Assembly (NCBI GenBank): GCA_965208775.1
Contig: OZ242360.1
Span: forward strand, 1,426,001-1,490,000
Length of the DNA: 64,000 nucleotides
DNA from: JAPOVO01 sp026708165
GTDB lineage: Bacteria; Chloroflexota; UBA11872; VXNJ01
Direction: 5' to 3'
The notes under the pieces are model-generated. The model was not told the DNA's origin, did not search any database, and saw only the letters and a list, made by a program, of their open reading frames with translations. Below, one piece after another: positions 8,574 through 17,510 of this stretch (positions are counted from its first letter, which is position 1; every line of letters starts with the position of its first letter). Made by a program: the position numbers and the translations under genes.

Positions 8574-9467
8574 ATGGCCAGCAACGAGGGGAAAACGTTG
8601 GACGCCGTCGTGAGACTACTCGAACGGCGCGATGGCGAGAATCGCACGGACCTTCAACGACCAGATCTAGACCCTAATGATCCTCGAACCGTGGATTTGT
8701 GCGTTCGACTCGGTTCGCGTGAATATGCGCTCGAACATACGCAGATCCAGCCGTTTCGGGAGCGAGTCCGTTCGGACGCTCAGTTCAATGAGCTTATCGA
8801 GTCCGTTGAGAGCGAGGTTTCTGGAGCATTACCGGGATCAGCAAGATACCGCCTCGTTTTGCCGACTAATACTCATCTCGGTGTCCGGGGCGAGAAGTTG
8901 AATGAGAAGCGAAGGGACCTCGTGGCATGGGTGCGCGAGAATGCACAGTGTCTCCACGATAGGGCCACGGATGATGCTCCGAGGGGACTATCCCACCACA
9001 GCCTGGGTGATCCAACCTCGGGAACACCGCCTGGCTTCCCATTCGAGGTTACGTTGCTTCGTTGGGCGCATTCATCTCTCTCACCGTGCGATTACGGTGT
9101 CCTGAAAGTTGCGCGTGTTCCACCTGAGAATCTGGAACAACTGCGCTACGAGTCGCTTCGGCGAGACCTTGACCGCAAATGCCCCAAACTTCAACTCTGC
9201 AAAGAGCAAGGAACGCGAACCGTACTGGTGTTGGAGGCTGAAGATATCTTGACGGGTCCCCATCGCGTAGCCGAGCAGCTTGCACCTCTCCTAAACGACC
9301 GGACCGACTCGCCGGATGAGGTATTTGTGGTGGTAACCCTCCACGATACATGGGAAGTATGGCCCATGAAGTGTGACGACCAGTTCTGGTCGGCCTGGAT
9401 TTGTCTGCCGACAGGGGCACTGGTTCATATTGACGATCTGACCGATCTGAAAAAGGAATACGAGTAA
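8574..9467 (+). CDS. Hypothetical protein, possibly a nuclease-like accessory gene
   Basis: 297 residues from the ATG that follows GAGGG by seven bases; earlier ATGs (8490, 8568) lack a spaced Shine-Dalgarno. Base composition is visibly lower in GC than its neighbours, and it stands alone next to the tRNA-fMet/RNase P unit, suggesting acquisition. An early segment CVRLGSREYALEHTQIQPF resembles an E-x-T-x-I core found in some uncharacterised proteins thought to have restriction-endonuclease-like folds, but I cannot confirm that. The C-terminus has VFVVVTLHDTWEVWP. No signal or membrane segment. Function unknown. Confidence 0.55.
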   Translation: MASNEGKTLDAVVRLLERRDGENRTDLQRPDLDPNDPRTVDLCVRLGSREYALEHTQIQPFRERVRSDAQFNELIESVESEVSGALPGSARYRLVLPTNTHLGVRGEKLNEKRRDLVAWVRENAQCLHDRATDDAPRGLSHHSLGDPTSGTPPGFPFEVTLLRWAHSSLSPCDYGVLKVARVPPENLEQLRYESLRRDLDRKCPKLQLCKEQGTRTVLVLEAEDILTGPHRVAEQLAPLLNDRTDSPDEVFVVVTLHDTWEVWPMKCDDQFWSAWICLPTGALVHIDDLTDLKKEYE

Positions 9468-9552
9468 GTAAATTCGGGTGAGTTGACTCGAATGCATTCG
9501 CGGTCGTCATGGTGAGCGGGGAGCGGAGAGAGGCGAGTTTTTAGAAGGGGAT

Positions 9553-9627
9553 TGGTTGCGGGGGTCGGATTCGAACCGACGACCTCCGGGTTATGAGCCC
9601 GACGAGCTTCCACTGCTCCACCCCGCG
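9553..9627 (-). tRNA. Initiator tRNA-fMet (CAT)
   Basis: Minus-strand 5' CGCGGGG with 3' CCCCGCA gives the C1:A72 mismatch that marks bacterial initiator tRNA. GGGCTCATAACCC carries the three G:C pairs below anticodon CAT, and the T-loop is TTCGAAT. CCA is encoded, unlike in tRNA-Glu. The D-loop is two bases shorter than in E. coli, giving 75 bases. The 5' end is six bases after the RNase P RNA gene. Confidence 0.97.
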
Positions 9628-9633
9628 TCGAGT

Positions 9634-9922
9634 GACCAAGCAGACCTGTAAGCCGCATTCTGTCGGGGGCTGTCATCTATCTTGGGCGGCGGGTTGCCCC
9701 GCTCCTCTTCGCGCCCTACCCGGGACTTGGCGAGCAGCCTGCGAACGTCCCCTGCTTGGGCTTGCTCCGGATAGAGTTTAGCTCTTTTCACTCCGGCCGA
9801 GGCCGGCGATGGTTTCTGTGCCACTGGTCCTCGCCTCGCGGCGGACGGGAGTTACCCGCTATCCAGCTCTACGGAGTGCGGACTTTCCTCGCACGTGGCG
9901 CGACAGCCTAGTCTGCCTGATC
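9634..9922 (-). ncRNA. rnpB: RNase P RNA (catalytic subunit), compact type A-like
   Basis: The conserved core reads GCGAGGAAAGTCCGCACTCC near the 5' end and GACAGAATGCGGCTTACAGG near the 3' end, the universal P4 region. A 12-pair P1 helix (GATCAGGCAGAC with GTCTGCTTGGTC, including wobbles) fixes both ends, and P2 pairs GGCTGTC with GACAGCC. TAAACTCTATCCGGAGCAAG matches conserved region III. At about 289 bases it is well below the 350-400 usual for type A; the P12 region is a short hairpin and P13/P14 seem absent. It lies between the 16S rRNA and tRNA-fMet on the same strand. Confidence 0.95.
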
Positions 9923-9943
9923 TCAGCGCCAAGGAATTTGAAT

Positions 9944-9981
9944 CCTCAACATCTGAGGAGTGACCGAGAGGGTGCGAGCAT
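9944..9981 (-). other. Pre-16S trailer half of the processing stem
   Basis: The transcribed strand of this segment pairs with the 16S leader at 11677-11715 over about 38 positions, with a handful of G:U pairs, two or three mismatches and one bulge. This is the layout of the long stem that encloses 16S rRNA precursors and is cut by RNase III. It lies between the 16S 3' end and rnpB. Confidence 0.75.
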
Positions 9982-10069
9982 AAACGCTCGTGGGACTTCG
10001 GGATCGGCCTGACCGCGATAGAGGCGATCGACCTAGGATGTCCGCCCTGTTGGGGGCGGAGTGAATCCT

Positions 10070-11571
<1,502 letters not shown>

Positions 11572-11676
11572 AATCGACCGGCTTCCGAAGAAGCTCCGGC
11601 CGATGAATAGCGAATGAGAATTTGTCTCGCTCTCTAACTCGGTAAAAGACCGATTCAACGGAAGTCACGGGCACTT

Positions 11677-11715
11677 CTACCCGCACTCCTCTCGACCACT
11701 CTTCAGTTGTTAAGG
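11677..11715 (-). other. Pre-16S leader half of the processing stem
   Basis: Pairs with the trailer at 9944-9981; the best blocks are CGAGAGG and GTGCG on the leader and their complements in the trailer. It lies about 105 bases before the mature 16S 5' end and about 60 bases after the likely transcription start. Confidence 0.75.
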
Positions 11716-11723
11716 TTCAAAAC

Positions 11724-11743
11724 GCAACACCTTGCGGTGTTGC
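11724..11743 (-). promoter_or_regulatory. Perfect hairpin in the 16S leader
   Basis: GCAACACC and GGTGTTGC form an eight-pair perfect stem with a four-base loop, without a following U-run on the transcribed strand. It lies between the -10 box and the processing stem, so it may be an antitermination or stability element. Confidence 0.45.
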
Positions 11744-11776
11744 GCTACTAACGGATATTGAGAGTAAATCACCTGA

Positions 11777-11782
11777 ATTATA
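11777..11782 (-). promoter_or_regulatory. -10 box (TATAAT) of the 16S-rnpB-tRNA-fMet unit
   Basis: A perfect TATAAT on the minus strand, preceded by TGTG, about 210 bases upstream of the 16S 5' end. No good -35 box is seen 16-18 bases away. It is the only strong -10 before the unit. Confidence 0.55.
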
Positions 11783-11966
11783 CACACTAGATCGGCTGCC
11801 GGGTGTAGATACGCCGGTGACCGAGTATGCGAATTGCGGGAGCCAGCGCGGGCGCGAGGCACAAGGATCGCGGGGCCGCCAGACTGATACAATCTGCCCC
11901 ACCATCGCGGTGCCGGCCACCGCGTCAGTCTGTGAAACAGCCAGGTTCTCAAACCGGGAGGGATCA

Positions 11967-12485
11967 ATGAAGCTTTCAGGCAGGATCATGAAGTCGGCCG
12001 AGATGCTCGGCGCTCTGGACGAAGTATCGGCCCACTGCGACATACCCTGTGGAATATACGATCCGCACCTGGCGCAGCTCGCGGCGCACACCGTTATTCG
12101 AATGATCGACCTTATAGAGGAGCAGGTGCCCCCGGGTGAGGACGCAACGCCGGAGCAGATTCGCGACTACACGCACGGCATCGCGCGCTACATGCTGGTG
12201 AAGGAAGAGCACGCCGAGCTGTGCAAGCACGAGATTCGCATCATGTGGGGCGACTACATCAAGCCGGACATGGTCGAGGAGCACCCGGAAGTCCACGCGA
12301 TCGTATGGGAAATCATGCGACTCGGCTCGATCGCCAAGCAGGACATCGACATCGAGCACGCCGAGGAACTGCTGGACAACGTGCACAAGTTCGCGGAGAT
12401 CTTCTGGGCGACCAAGGAAGTCGCAACCAAGAAGGTCAAGTCGGCGTGGCCCAGCGGGCACGAGGTGGTGCTGCCCGACCTCTAG
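11967..12485 (+). CDS. sodN: Nickel superoxide dismutase
   Basis: 172 residues from the ATG after GGAGGGATCA. Residues 1-22 are a propeptide; cleavage before His23 exposes HCDIPCGIY, the nickel hook in which His1, Cys2 and Cys6 bind Ni. The rest (HLAQLAAHTVIRMIDLIEE, LCKHEIRIMWGDYIKP) is the four-helix bundle of the hexameric enzyme, which dismutates superoxide. Longer frames upstream have no ribosome site. The maturation protease gene follows by 12 bases. Diverges from the 16S unit. Confidence 0.97.
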   Translation: MKLSGRIMKSAEMLGALDEVSAHCDIPCGIYDPHLAQLAAHTVIRMIDLIEEQVPPGEDATPEQIRDYTHGIARYMLVKEEHAELCKHEIRIMWGDYIKPDMVEEHPEVHAIVWEIMRLGSIAKQDIDIEHAEELLDNVHKFAEIFWATKEVATKKVKSAWPSGHEVVLPDL

Positions 12486-12497
12486 AACCGGCGATTC

Positions 12498-12800
12498 GTG
12501 CTCCCGTTCGCGGTCTACCGGGTGACGGGGCAGAGCATGGCCCCGGGCATCGGGGAGTCGGACTACGTACTGGTTAACAAGCTGAGCTACCTGCTGGGCG
12601 AGCCGCGCAGCGGCGACGTGGTCGTGGTCAAACATCCGCGCACGGGGCGGCTGATCGTCAAGCGAGTCGCCAGGGTAGAGCAGGACCGCTACGTGCTACG
12701 GGGGGACAACGAGAAGGCCAGCAGCGACAGCCGCGGATTCGGAGCGGTGACTCGGAAGATGCTGGTGGGCAAGGTCTGGAAGGTCTTCCGCAGCGGTTGA
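12498..12800 (+). CDS. sodX: Nickel-type superoxide dismutase maturation protease
   Basis: 100 residues from a GTG start 12 bases after sodN. It is an S26 (signal-peptidase-like) protease: VTGQSMAPGIGESDYVLVNK carries the Ser13 nucleophile in GQSMAP, and RLIVKRVARVEQDRYVLRGDN carries the general-base lysine and the conserved GDN box. It lacks the membrane anchor of type I signal peptidases, as expected for this branch. It should remove the 22-residue SodN propeptide to free the Ni-binding N-terminal histidine. Confidence 0.93.
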   Translation: MLPFAVYRVTGQSMAPGIGESDYVLVNKLSYLLGEPRSGDVVVVKHPRTGRLIVKRVARVEQDRYVLRGDNEKASSDSRGFGAVTRKMLVGKVWKVFRSG

Positions 12801-12980
12801 GTCTGGGGCGTTGCCCCGCCAGTCCTAGTTGCGATCGATGAGGGAGGGCGGTTCGCGAACCGCCCCTACGTGCTCTCGTCGAAGACGTCGGAACTCATCA
12901 ACTTTTTGAAAATTACCCTGTGAAGATTGAAAAACGGGGTGTCTGGCGATGGTCGTGGAGTGGGGGAGGCTTGGGTGGAT

Positions 12981-13007
12981 GGATTCCCGCTTTCGCGGGA
13001 ATGACGG
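12981..13007. repeat. Dispersed repeat family A, copy 1
   Basis: Core ATTCCCGCTTTCGCGGGAAT is a perfect inverted repeat followed by GACGG. The same core with its flanks GG and GACG occurs at 16551-16577 and 37935-37960, and diverged copies lie at 2731-2748, 13125-13175 and 14422-14446. Confidence 0.85.
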
Positions 13008-13064
13008 ATTGGAAGCATCGAAATTACATGCTGGTTTCCGGCCCCGTATCGGGTATGGAGCAGA

Positions 13065-13085
13065 CCCTTCGACAAGCTCAGGGTG
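13065..13085. repeat. TTCGACAAGCTCAGGG-type repeat
   Basis: CCCTTCGACAAGCTCAGGG is an imperfect palindrome (CCCT-gagctt/aagctc-AGGG) related to the core at 7314-7346. Such blocks are common intergenic repeats in many bacteria. Confidence 0.5.
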
Positions 13086-13124
13086 CGCGGGAGGAGTGGA
13101 TTCCGATCCCATGTCTGTAAGTCT

Positions 13125-13175
13125 GGATTCCGGCCCCCGATCGGGTCGAGGGCAGGCTTTTCGCGAGAATGACGA
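13125..13175. repeat. Dispersed repeat with TTTTCGCGAGAATGACG end
   Basis: Begins GGATTCCGGCCCCCGATC and ends GGCTTTTCGCGAGAATGACG. Nearly the same block sits at 2704-2748 after the first oxidoreductase gene. The end is shared with family A, so this looks like a longer variant of the same element. Confidence 0.65.
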
Positions 13176-13233
13176 TAGGGCGCGTCTTTACGAAATAGCG
13201 ACAACTGGATTCCGGCTTTCACCCTCACCCTAT

Positions 13234-13256
13234 CCCTCTCCCATCAAGGGAGAGGG
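13234..13256. repeat. CCCTCTCCC/GGGAGAGGG palindrome
   Basis: Nine-base perfect arms with a five-base ATCAA loop, preceded by ACCCTCACCCTAT. This type of intergenic palindrome is widespread in high-GC bacteria. It could fold into a strong hairpin on either strand. Confidence 0.6.
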
Positions 13257-13355
13257 GATTTTGTTGGAGGGGATGGAATCCCGCTCCCGGCTTTCGCGGA
13301 GACATGTTTCGCGGGAGTGGCGAATGAAGGGGACGGGGGGCTTAGTTAGGAGAAG

Positions 13356-14270
13356 CTAGGCTCTTTGCTTGAAGCGGTCGACCACTTCGCGTATTAACGT
13401 AATCGTCTCCAGAGTGCTGCCACAGCACGCGCCTATGGCCTGAACGCCAAAATCGGCCCACTGCGCCGCGTAACCGGCCATCTCTTCGGGGGAGCAGTCG
13501 TAGACAACCTGCCCGCCTCTTATCTCGGGAATGCCCGCGTTCGACTCTGCCAGTAGAACGGCGTCGGGCATCGCCTCGCGCATTTCGCGGAGGATTATGG
13601 TCATCTCGTCGGGACCGTTGCCGCAATTGGCGCCGACCGCGTCGGCCCCGTAGTCGATCATCGCGCGGGCGGCGTCGGCCGGAGTGACGCCCATCATCGT
13701 CCGCAGGTTGGTGCAGAAGCTCATCGCCGCCACAACCCCCAAGCCGGTCGACTTGGCGCCTTCTATCGCGGTGCGCACCTCGCCGAGGTCGCTCATCGTC
13801 TCTATCAGAAGAAAGTCAACGCCTCCGGCGGCGAGCGCGGCGGACTGCTCGGCGAAGGCGTCCACAAACCTGCTGTACGGATGCTCGCCCAGCGGCTCCA
13901 AAAACTCGCCGGTAGGCCCGATGTCGCCGGCGACGAGGACATCGTCACCCGCGATTTCGCGGGCCAACTGGGCAGCGGTGACGTTGAAGTCCTGGAGCTG
14001 GTGGGCCAGCTCGGCTCGGGTCAAGCGGATACGGTTGCCACCGAAGCTGTTGGTGGTTATGACGTCGCATCCCGCCTCGACGTAAGCGCGATGCATTGCC
14101 CGGACGCGGTCCGGTTCCCGGAGGTTTAACTCCTCGGGCGTCTCCCAGTCTTTGTTGGTGTCGGCACCGAGCATCGTGCCCTGGGGGCCGTCGAAAAGTG
14201 AGCCGCGCCGCAGCCGTTCGACCAATTCCTCGGGAGTCACGCGAGATCGGTAGTTAGTTGAAGAAGCCAT
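13356..14270 (-). CDS. Homocysteine S-methyltransferase family protein
   Basis: 304 residues. The TIM-barrel order matches the Pfam S-methyl-transferase domain: FDGPQGTMLG, ITTNSFGGN, GDIGPTGEFLEPLG, FLLIETMSDL, and the zinc ligands in GANCGNG (about residue 218) and GACCGST (near 285). It should transfer a methyl group to homocysteine; the donor could be betaine, S-methylmethionine or methylcobalamin, since the domain also forms the N-terminus of MetH. There is no B12-binding domain in this protein. It is alone on the minus strand. Confidence 0.88.
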   Translation of the reverse strand: MASSTNYRSRVTPEELVERLRRGSLFDGPQGTMLGADTNKDWETPEELNLREPDRVRAMHRAYVEAGCDVITTNSFGGNRIRLTRAELAHQLQDFNVTAAQLAREIAGDDVLVAGDIGPTGEFLEPLGEHPYSRFVDAFAEQSAALAAGGVDFLLIETMSDLGEVRTAIEGAKSTGLGVVAAMSFCTNLRTMMGVTPADAARAMIDYGADAVGANCGNGPDEMTIILREMREAMPDAVLLAESNAGIPEIRGGQVVYDCSPEEMAGYAAQWADFGVQAIGACCGSTLETITLIREVVDRFKQRA

Positions 14271-14421
14271 AGTTCAACAATCGTAACCGAGACGCGCCAT
14301 TGGGCAGGAGAGGTTCTATGAAGACGGCGGTCTCAATCCAGCAACCGGCGTCCTCGCGCGTCCGGCGGTCGCCTGGACGAGATAAACTCTTAACCAGACC
14401 GAGTCCGAGTGCGGCACCTGC

Positions 14422-14446
14422 ATTCCCGTTTTCGCGAGAATGACGA
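14422..14446. repeat. Dispersed repeat family A, diverged copy
   Basis: ATTCCCGTTTTCGCGAGAAT followed by GACGA; two substitutions from the perfect copies. It lies in the gap between the divergent methyltransferase and SIMPL genes. Confidence 0.65.
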
Positions 14447-14494
14447 GACACATGGCCAGCGCTTGACGCCGAAACGACGAGGAACCGGGCACCT

Positions 14495-15298
14495 ATGCGA
14501 ATTCCACCGCTTGTAAGAGTAATCGTCCTATTCACAGCGATTGTGGCGCTGGGAGTCGCCGGTTTCCTTTTTTTCAGTCAACAGCGTAACGGCGGCGAAG
14601 TTGCCGAACCTCTCGGCATAGCAGCGGCGGTCGCGGGTTCCGGGCCGGAGCAGACAGGCATCACCGTCGAAGGGATCGGAGAGGTGCGAATCGACCCGGA
14701 CACGGCGTTCCTGTCGCTGGGCGTTCAGGTAGTCGCGGAAACGGCGGCCGAGGCCACCACCGCGCTTTCGACCGATTCGAACTCAGTAGTCGAGGCGGTC
14801 AAGGAGGCGGGCATCGCCGAAAACGACATCGCGACGCAGAGCCTTACGCTTACGCCCATCTACGCCGAACCGCCCCCCGGTCAAAGGCGCGACACGCCGC
14901 CCAAGATCGACGGCTACCGGGCTTCGACCACAGTGCTGGTGACCGTGAGCGAGATTGACAGAGCTTCCGAGATTCTCGACACGGCGCTATCGGCAGGCGC
15001 AAACGTTGTGAACTCCGTCAGGTTTGGCGTTATGGAAACGGCTGAGTTCGAGCGACAGGCCCTGGACATGGCTACCCGCGACGCCGCCAACAAGGCGGAG
15101 GCCATGGCCGGGGCGCTCGGCGGCAAGGTCGGGGGCCTGATCTGGATAGTCGAGGAGACCTCAGGTCTTGGAGGCCCCTTCCCGGTCGCGAGACAAGCCG
15201 CAGTATTTGCCGAGGCAAGCGTGGCGCCGCTTGTAGCGCTCGAAGCCGGGCAGCTTACGGTAACGGCGAGAGTTGTCGCGAACTTCGCCTACGAGTAG
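14495..15298 (+). CDS. SIMPL (DUF541) domain membrane-anchored protein
   Basis: 267 residues. An N-terminal hydrophobic segment (VRVIVLFTAIVALGVAGFLFF) anchors or exports it. The rest is a SIMPL domain: ITVEGIGEVRIDPDTAFLSL (family signature near residue 55), GYRASTTVLVTV, VNSVRFG, and a C-terminal QLTVTARVVANFAY. SIMPL proteins are periplasmic or surface proteins of unclear function, linked to oxidative stress in E. coli YggE. The gene converges with the next oxidoreductase. Confidence 0.9.
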   Translation: MRIPPLVRVIVLFTAIVALGVAGFLFFSQQRNGGEVAEPLGIAAAVAGSGPEQTGITVEGIGEVRIDPDTAFLSLGVQVVAETAAEATTALSTDSNSVVEAVKEAGIAENDIATQSLTLTPIYAEPPPGQRRDTPPKIDGYRASTTVLVTVSEIDRASEILDTALSAGANVVNSVRFGVMETAEFERQALDMATRDAANKAEAMAGALGGKVGGLIWIVEETSGLGGPFPVARQAAVFAEASVAPLVALEAGQLTVTARVVANFAYE

Positions 15299-15304
15299 GT
15301 AGAG

Positions 15305-16333
15305 CTACAACTCGACGGGCTGACCGGACCTAGCCGACTCGACCGCGGCCAAAGTCACCTCAAGCGTGCGGACGCCGTTGGAATAGTCCGAGCCGACCAT
15401 CGATCCGTCGCCCGACATAACGGCGGCGACGAAGCTCTTGTCGGTCTCGAACATCGCATCGGTCTGGGCGCCGACCACCTCCTCGGACTCCGACGTTCGA
15501 ATGGTGACCTGATCGAGCCACGCCGAGAGCGACAGACCAGATGCGAATACGGTTACGCCGTGGAACCAGTTTGGACCGCTCCATCCGTCGAGCGCGCAAG
15601 TGGTGAGCAGCGCGCCGACAGCGCCGGATTCGAACGTGAGCGTTACCGCGTTGACGTCATAGACATCGAGGTTTTCCACCTCGGTGAGAATCCTGGTGGC
15701 ACCGGCCGCGTAGACGGTTGAAACGTCGCCGCCGAGAAACCGCATGAGGTCGACCGTATGCGTCGCCTGCTCGACGACCTGGCCACCTGACTGTTCCTGA
15801 ACTCTCCACCAGGCCACCTGCGGCAGCGAACCGTAGTATGTGCCTTGAAGCAAGCCTATTTCCCGGCCTTCCAACGCCTGCTTGGCCTTCAAGACCGCGT
15901 CGCTGCTACGCGACTGATAACCGACGGCGGAAATGATTCCGGCGTCGAGAATTCGCGATTCGATGTCACGCGCGAGATCCATCGTCAGAGCCACCGGCTT
16001 TTCGACGAAGATGTGCTTGCCGGCGTCGATCACGGTGCGCTCCAGATCGCCATGAACGAAAGGCGGCACGGCGATATAGACGGCATCGGGATTCACCGAG
16101 GCGATCATGTCGGCGGCGCTCGTGAACATCTCCGCCGAAAGCTCGGAAACGGGCGGGCCGCCGGGACGGGAAAGCGCATTGAGCGCCCCGTTTACACGCC
16201 TGGCGGCGGCCTCGCAGCGATCGATCGAAACGTCGCACAAGCCCACAACGTCGGCGTCGTCAATCCGCTGCAGGTTGATGAGGTGGGGAGTAGCTATGCC
16301 GCCGGTGCCGATGAAGCCAATTCTTACAGACAA
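15305..16333 (-). CDS. Gfo/Idh/MocA family oxidoreductase
   Basis: 342 residues from a TTG start with GAAGGA nine bases upstream; the frame is open much further but that region is repeat-containing spacer without a ribosome site. Rossmann start VRIGFIGTGGIATPHL, catalytic-lysine motif FVEKPVAL (near residue 100), and QVVEQATHTVDLMRFLGG with the conserved H-x-x-D/H are complete. It closely resembles the oxidoreductase at 33759 (shared EKPVAL, GGQ-VEQATH-VDLMR), so they are paralogues. Probably an NAD-dependent sugar, inositol or aminosugar dehydrogenase. Confidence 0.9.
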   Translation of the reverse strand: MSVRIGFIGTGGIATPHLINLQRIDDADVVGLCDVSIDRCEAAARRVNGALNALSRPGGPPVSELSAEMFTSAADMIASVNPDAVYIAVPPFVHGDLERTVIDAGKHIFVEKPVALTMDLARDIESRILDAGIISAVGYQSRSSDAVLKAKQALEGREIGLLQGTYYGSLPQVAWWRVQEQSGGQVVEQATHTVDLMRFLGGDVSTVYAAGATRILTEVENLDVYDVNAVTLTFESGAVGALLTTCALDGWSGPNWFHGVTVFASGLSLSAWLDQVTIRTSESEEVVGAQTDAMFETDKSFVAAVMSGDGSMVGSDYSNGVRTLEVTLAAVESARSGQPVEL

Positions 16334-16627
16334 TTGAGCCGATCCTTCGCGTATGAGCACATCGAGATTTGTGTTGGCCCGGGCAGTCCAAGCCAAGCGG
16401 AAGGATAGGGTAGCAGGATAGACGGTAAAGCCTTCGGCTACCTTCCCGGAGTCAAGTAACATGGCGCTCTGGAGAATCCTTTGCACAATTCCCAGCCAGC
16501 GCGGCTGGGGAGATGAAGCAACGGCCGCCAAAGTGTGCCTGGAGGCTTCTGGATTCCCGCTTTCGCGGGAATGACGGTTACGCAAAGGTCTCCCTTGGAG
16601 CGAGATCAGTGTTGGGCGTGGCGCTAA
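16334..16627. other. Divergent intergenic gap
   Basis: 294 bases between two divergent genes. It holds the perfect family A repeat at 16551-16577 and the inverted pair CCCAGCC/GGCTGGG at about 16491-16509. No promoter was recognised with confidence. Confidence 0.5.
16551..16577. repeat. Dispersed repeat family A, perfect copy 2
   Basis: Same palindrome and flanks (GG before, GACGG after) as the copy at 12981, base for base, 3.5 kb away. Confidence 0.85.
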
Positions 16628-17275
16628 ATGAACATTGCAGTCATCGGGTTGGGAAGATTTGGCAGCAACCTGGCGACGACGCTTAGCGAGCTTGGGCACG
16701 AGGTGCTCGCGATCGACAGCGACGAGCGAGCGGTGCAGCAAATCGCGGACAGCGTCACCCATGCGGTGCAGGCCGACGGCACTGACGAAGCGACGCTTGT
16801 CGAACTAGGGATCACGGAATACGACCTGGCGTTCGTGGCCTTCGGCGACATCGAAGGCAGCATCCTCATGACCACGCTGCTCAAGCAACTAGGTCTGAAG
16901 CGCGTACATGCCAAGGCCCGAAACTCGCTGCACCGGGAGATCCTGGAGCGCGTGGGGGCGGACCAAGTGGTATTCCCCGAGCGTGAAATGGCGATTCGGG
17001 TAGCGCACAACCTGGCGGCCCCGAACGTGGTGGACTATTTCGAGCTGCTGGCGGACTACGGCATTGGCGAGGTCAAGGTGCCAGAGGGGTTCGTGGGGCA
17101 GACTCTAACCAGCGTAAATCTGGCGGACAGGCTCAACGTAAGCATCCTCGTCATAAAGCGGGGGTCGGAACTGCTCATCACGCCAGACCTCACCGAAACC
17201 CTGCGGGCGGGCGACGTTCTGGTCGTGATCGGCCGCGATTCGGCGATAGCCGAACTGGACAATTTCAGACCGTAG
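16628..17275 (+). CDS. TrkA/KtrA-type potassium uptake regulatory protein
   Basis: 215 residues. An RCK N-domain begins MNIAVIGLGRFGSNLATTL with the nucleotide-binding G-x-G-x-x-G, followed by DSDE at the end of the second strand (ribose contact) and ADGTDEATL. A TrkA-C domain starts around residue 135 (IGEVKVPEGFVGQTL, ILVIKRG, AGDVLVVIG). Such cytoplasmic subunits gate TrkH/KtrB potassium channels in response to ATP/ADP or NAD(H). The membrane partner is not in the window. Confidence 0.92.
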   Translation: MNIAVIGLGRFGSNLATTLSELGHEVLAIDSDERAVQQIADSVTHAVQADGTDEATLVELGITEYDLAFVAFGDIEGSILMTTLLKQLGLKRVHAKARNSLHREILERVGADQVVFPEREMAIRVAHNLAAPNVVDYFELLADYGIGEVKVPEGFVGQTLTSVNLADRLNVSILVIKRGSELLITPDLTETLRAGDVLVVIGRDSAIAELDNFRP

Positions 17276-17381
17276 GCACCCGGATTCGCCTCGACGCGGA
17301 AAGCCTCCGAACGCGGCAGAAACTGCCGTCAAATCTGCTAGAAAACGCGCGGATAACAAGCGTTCACAGGGTAGAGTTATC

Positions 17382-17411
17382 TTGACAACCCACCAGATAT
17401 AGCGGGATGAT
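17382..17411 (+). promoter_or_regulatory. Likely promoter of the nrdJ operon
   Basis: A perfect -35 TTGACA at 17382 is followed, after 18 bases, by GATGAT (four of six matches to -10). The first NrdR box sits within the spacer and the second just downstream, so NrdR binding would block this promoter. Confidence 0.55.
17390..17405 (+). promoter_or_regulatory. NrdR box 1
   Basis: CCACCAGATATAGCGG fits the 16-base NrdR consensus acaCwAtATaTwGtgt at the core A-x-ATAT-w-G. It starts exactly 31 bases before the second box, the three-helical-turn spacing typical of NrdR box pairs. Confidence 0.65.
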
Positions 17412-17420
17412 ACGCGTCAC

Positions 17421-17436
17421 CTACAACATCTTGTAG
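17421..17436 (+). promoter_or_regulatory. NrdR box 2
   Basis: CTACAACATCTTGTAG is a near-perfect palindrome matching the NrdR consensus core C-w-A-x-AT-x-T-w-G-t. NrdR is the ATP/dATP-sensing repressor of ribonucleotide reductase genes, and nrdJ lies downstream. Confidence 0.7.
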
Positions 17437-17510
17437 GTAGGGGGGCGGGATGCTCTCATCCAGGCCGTCTTCAGGCCATTCAAAGAAGAGTTCGGGGGAC
17501 TTGAGCGCGC

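Larger units (their letters stand above)
12801..13355. other. Gene-free gap filled with dispersed repeats
   Basis: No convincing gene is present in these 555 bases. Successive blocks are repeats: GGCGGTTCGCGAACCGCC near 12847, family A at 12981, a family B relative near 13032, CCCTTCGACAAGCTCAGGG at 13065, a second family A-type block at 13125, the CCCTCTCCC/GGGAGAGGG palindrome at 13234 and a degraded family A copy at 13274-13312. Short frames across it are repeat artefacts. Confidence 0.7.

Noticed and set aside
9931..9955. A T-arm-like hairpin on the minus strand suggesting another tRNA or tmRNA before rnpB
   Set aside because: No matching acceptor, D-arm or anticodon arm can be built; most of the segment is instead explained by pairing with the 16S leader.
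12801..13355. Possible CRISPR array in the repeat-rich gap
   Set aside because: Repeats differ in sequence, spacing is irregular and spacers are not unique units; no cas genes are present in the window.
17276..17510. Cobalamin riboswitch upstream of the B12-dependent reductase
   Set aside because: No B12-box or paired core could be seen; the paired NrdR boxes explain the conserved-looking sequence.
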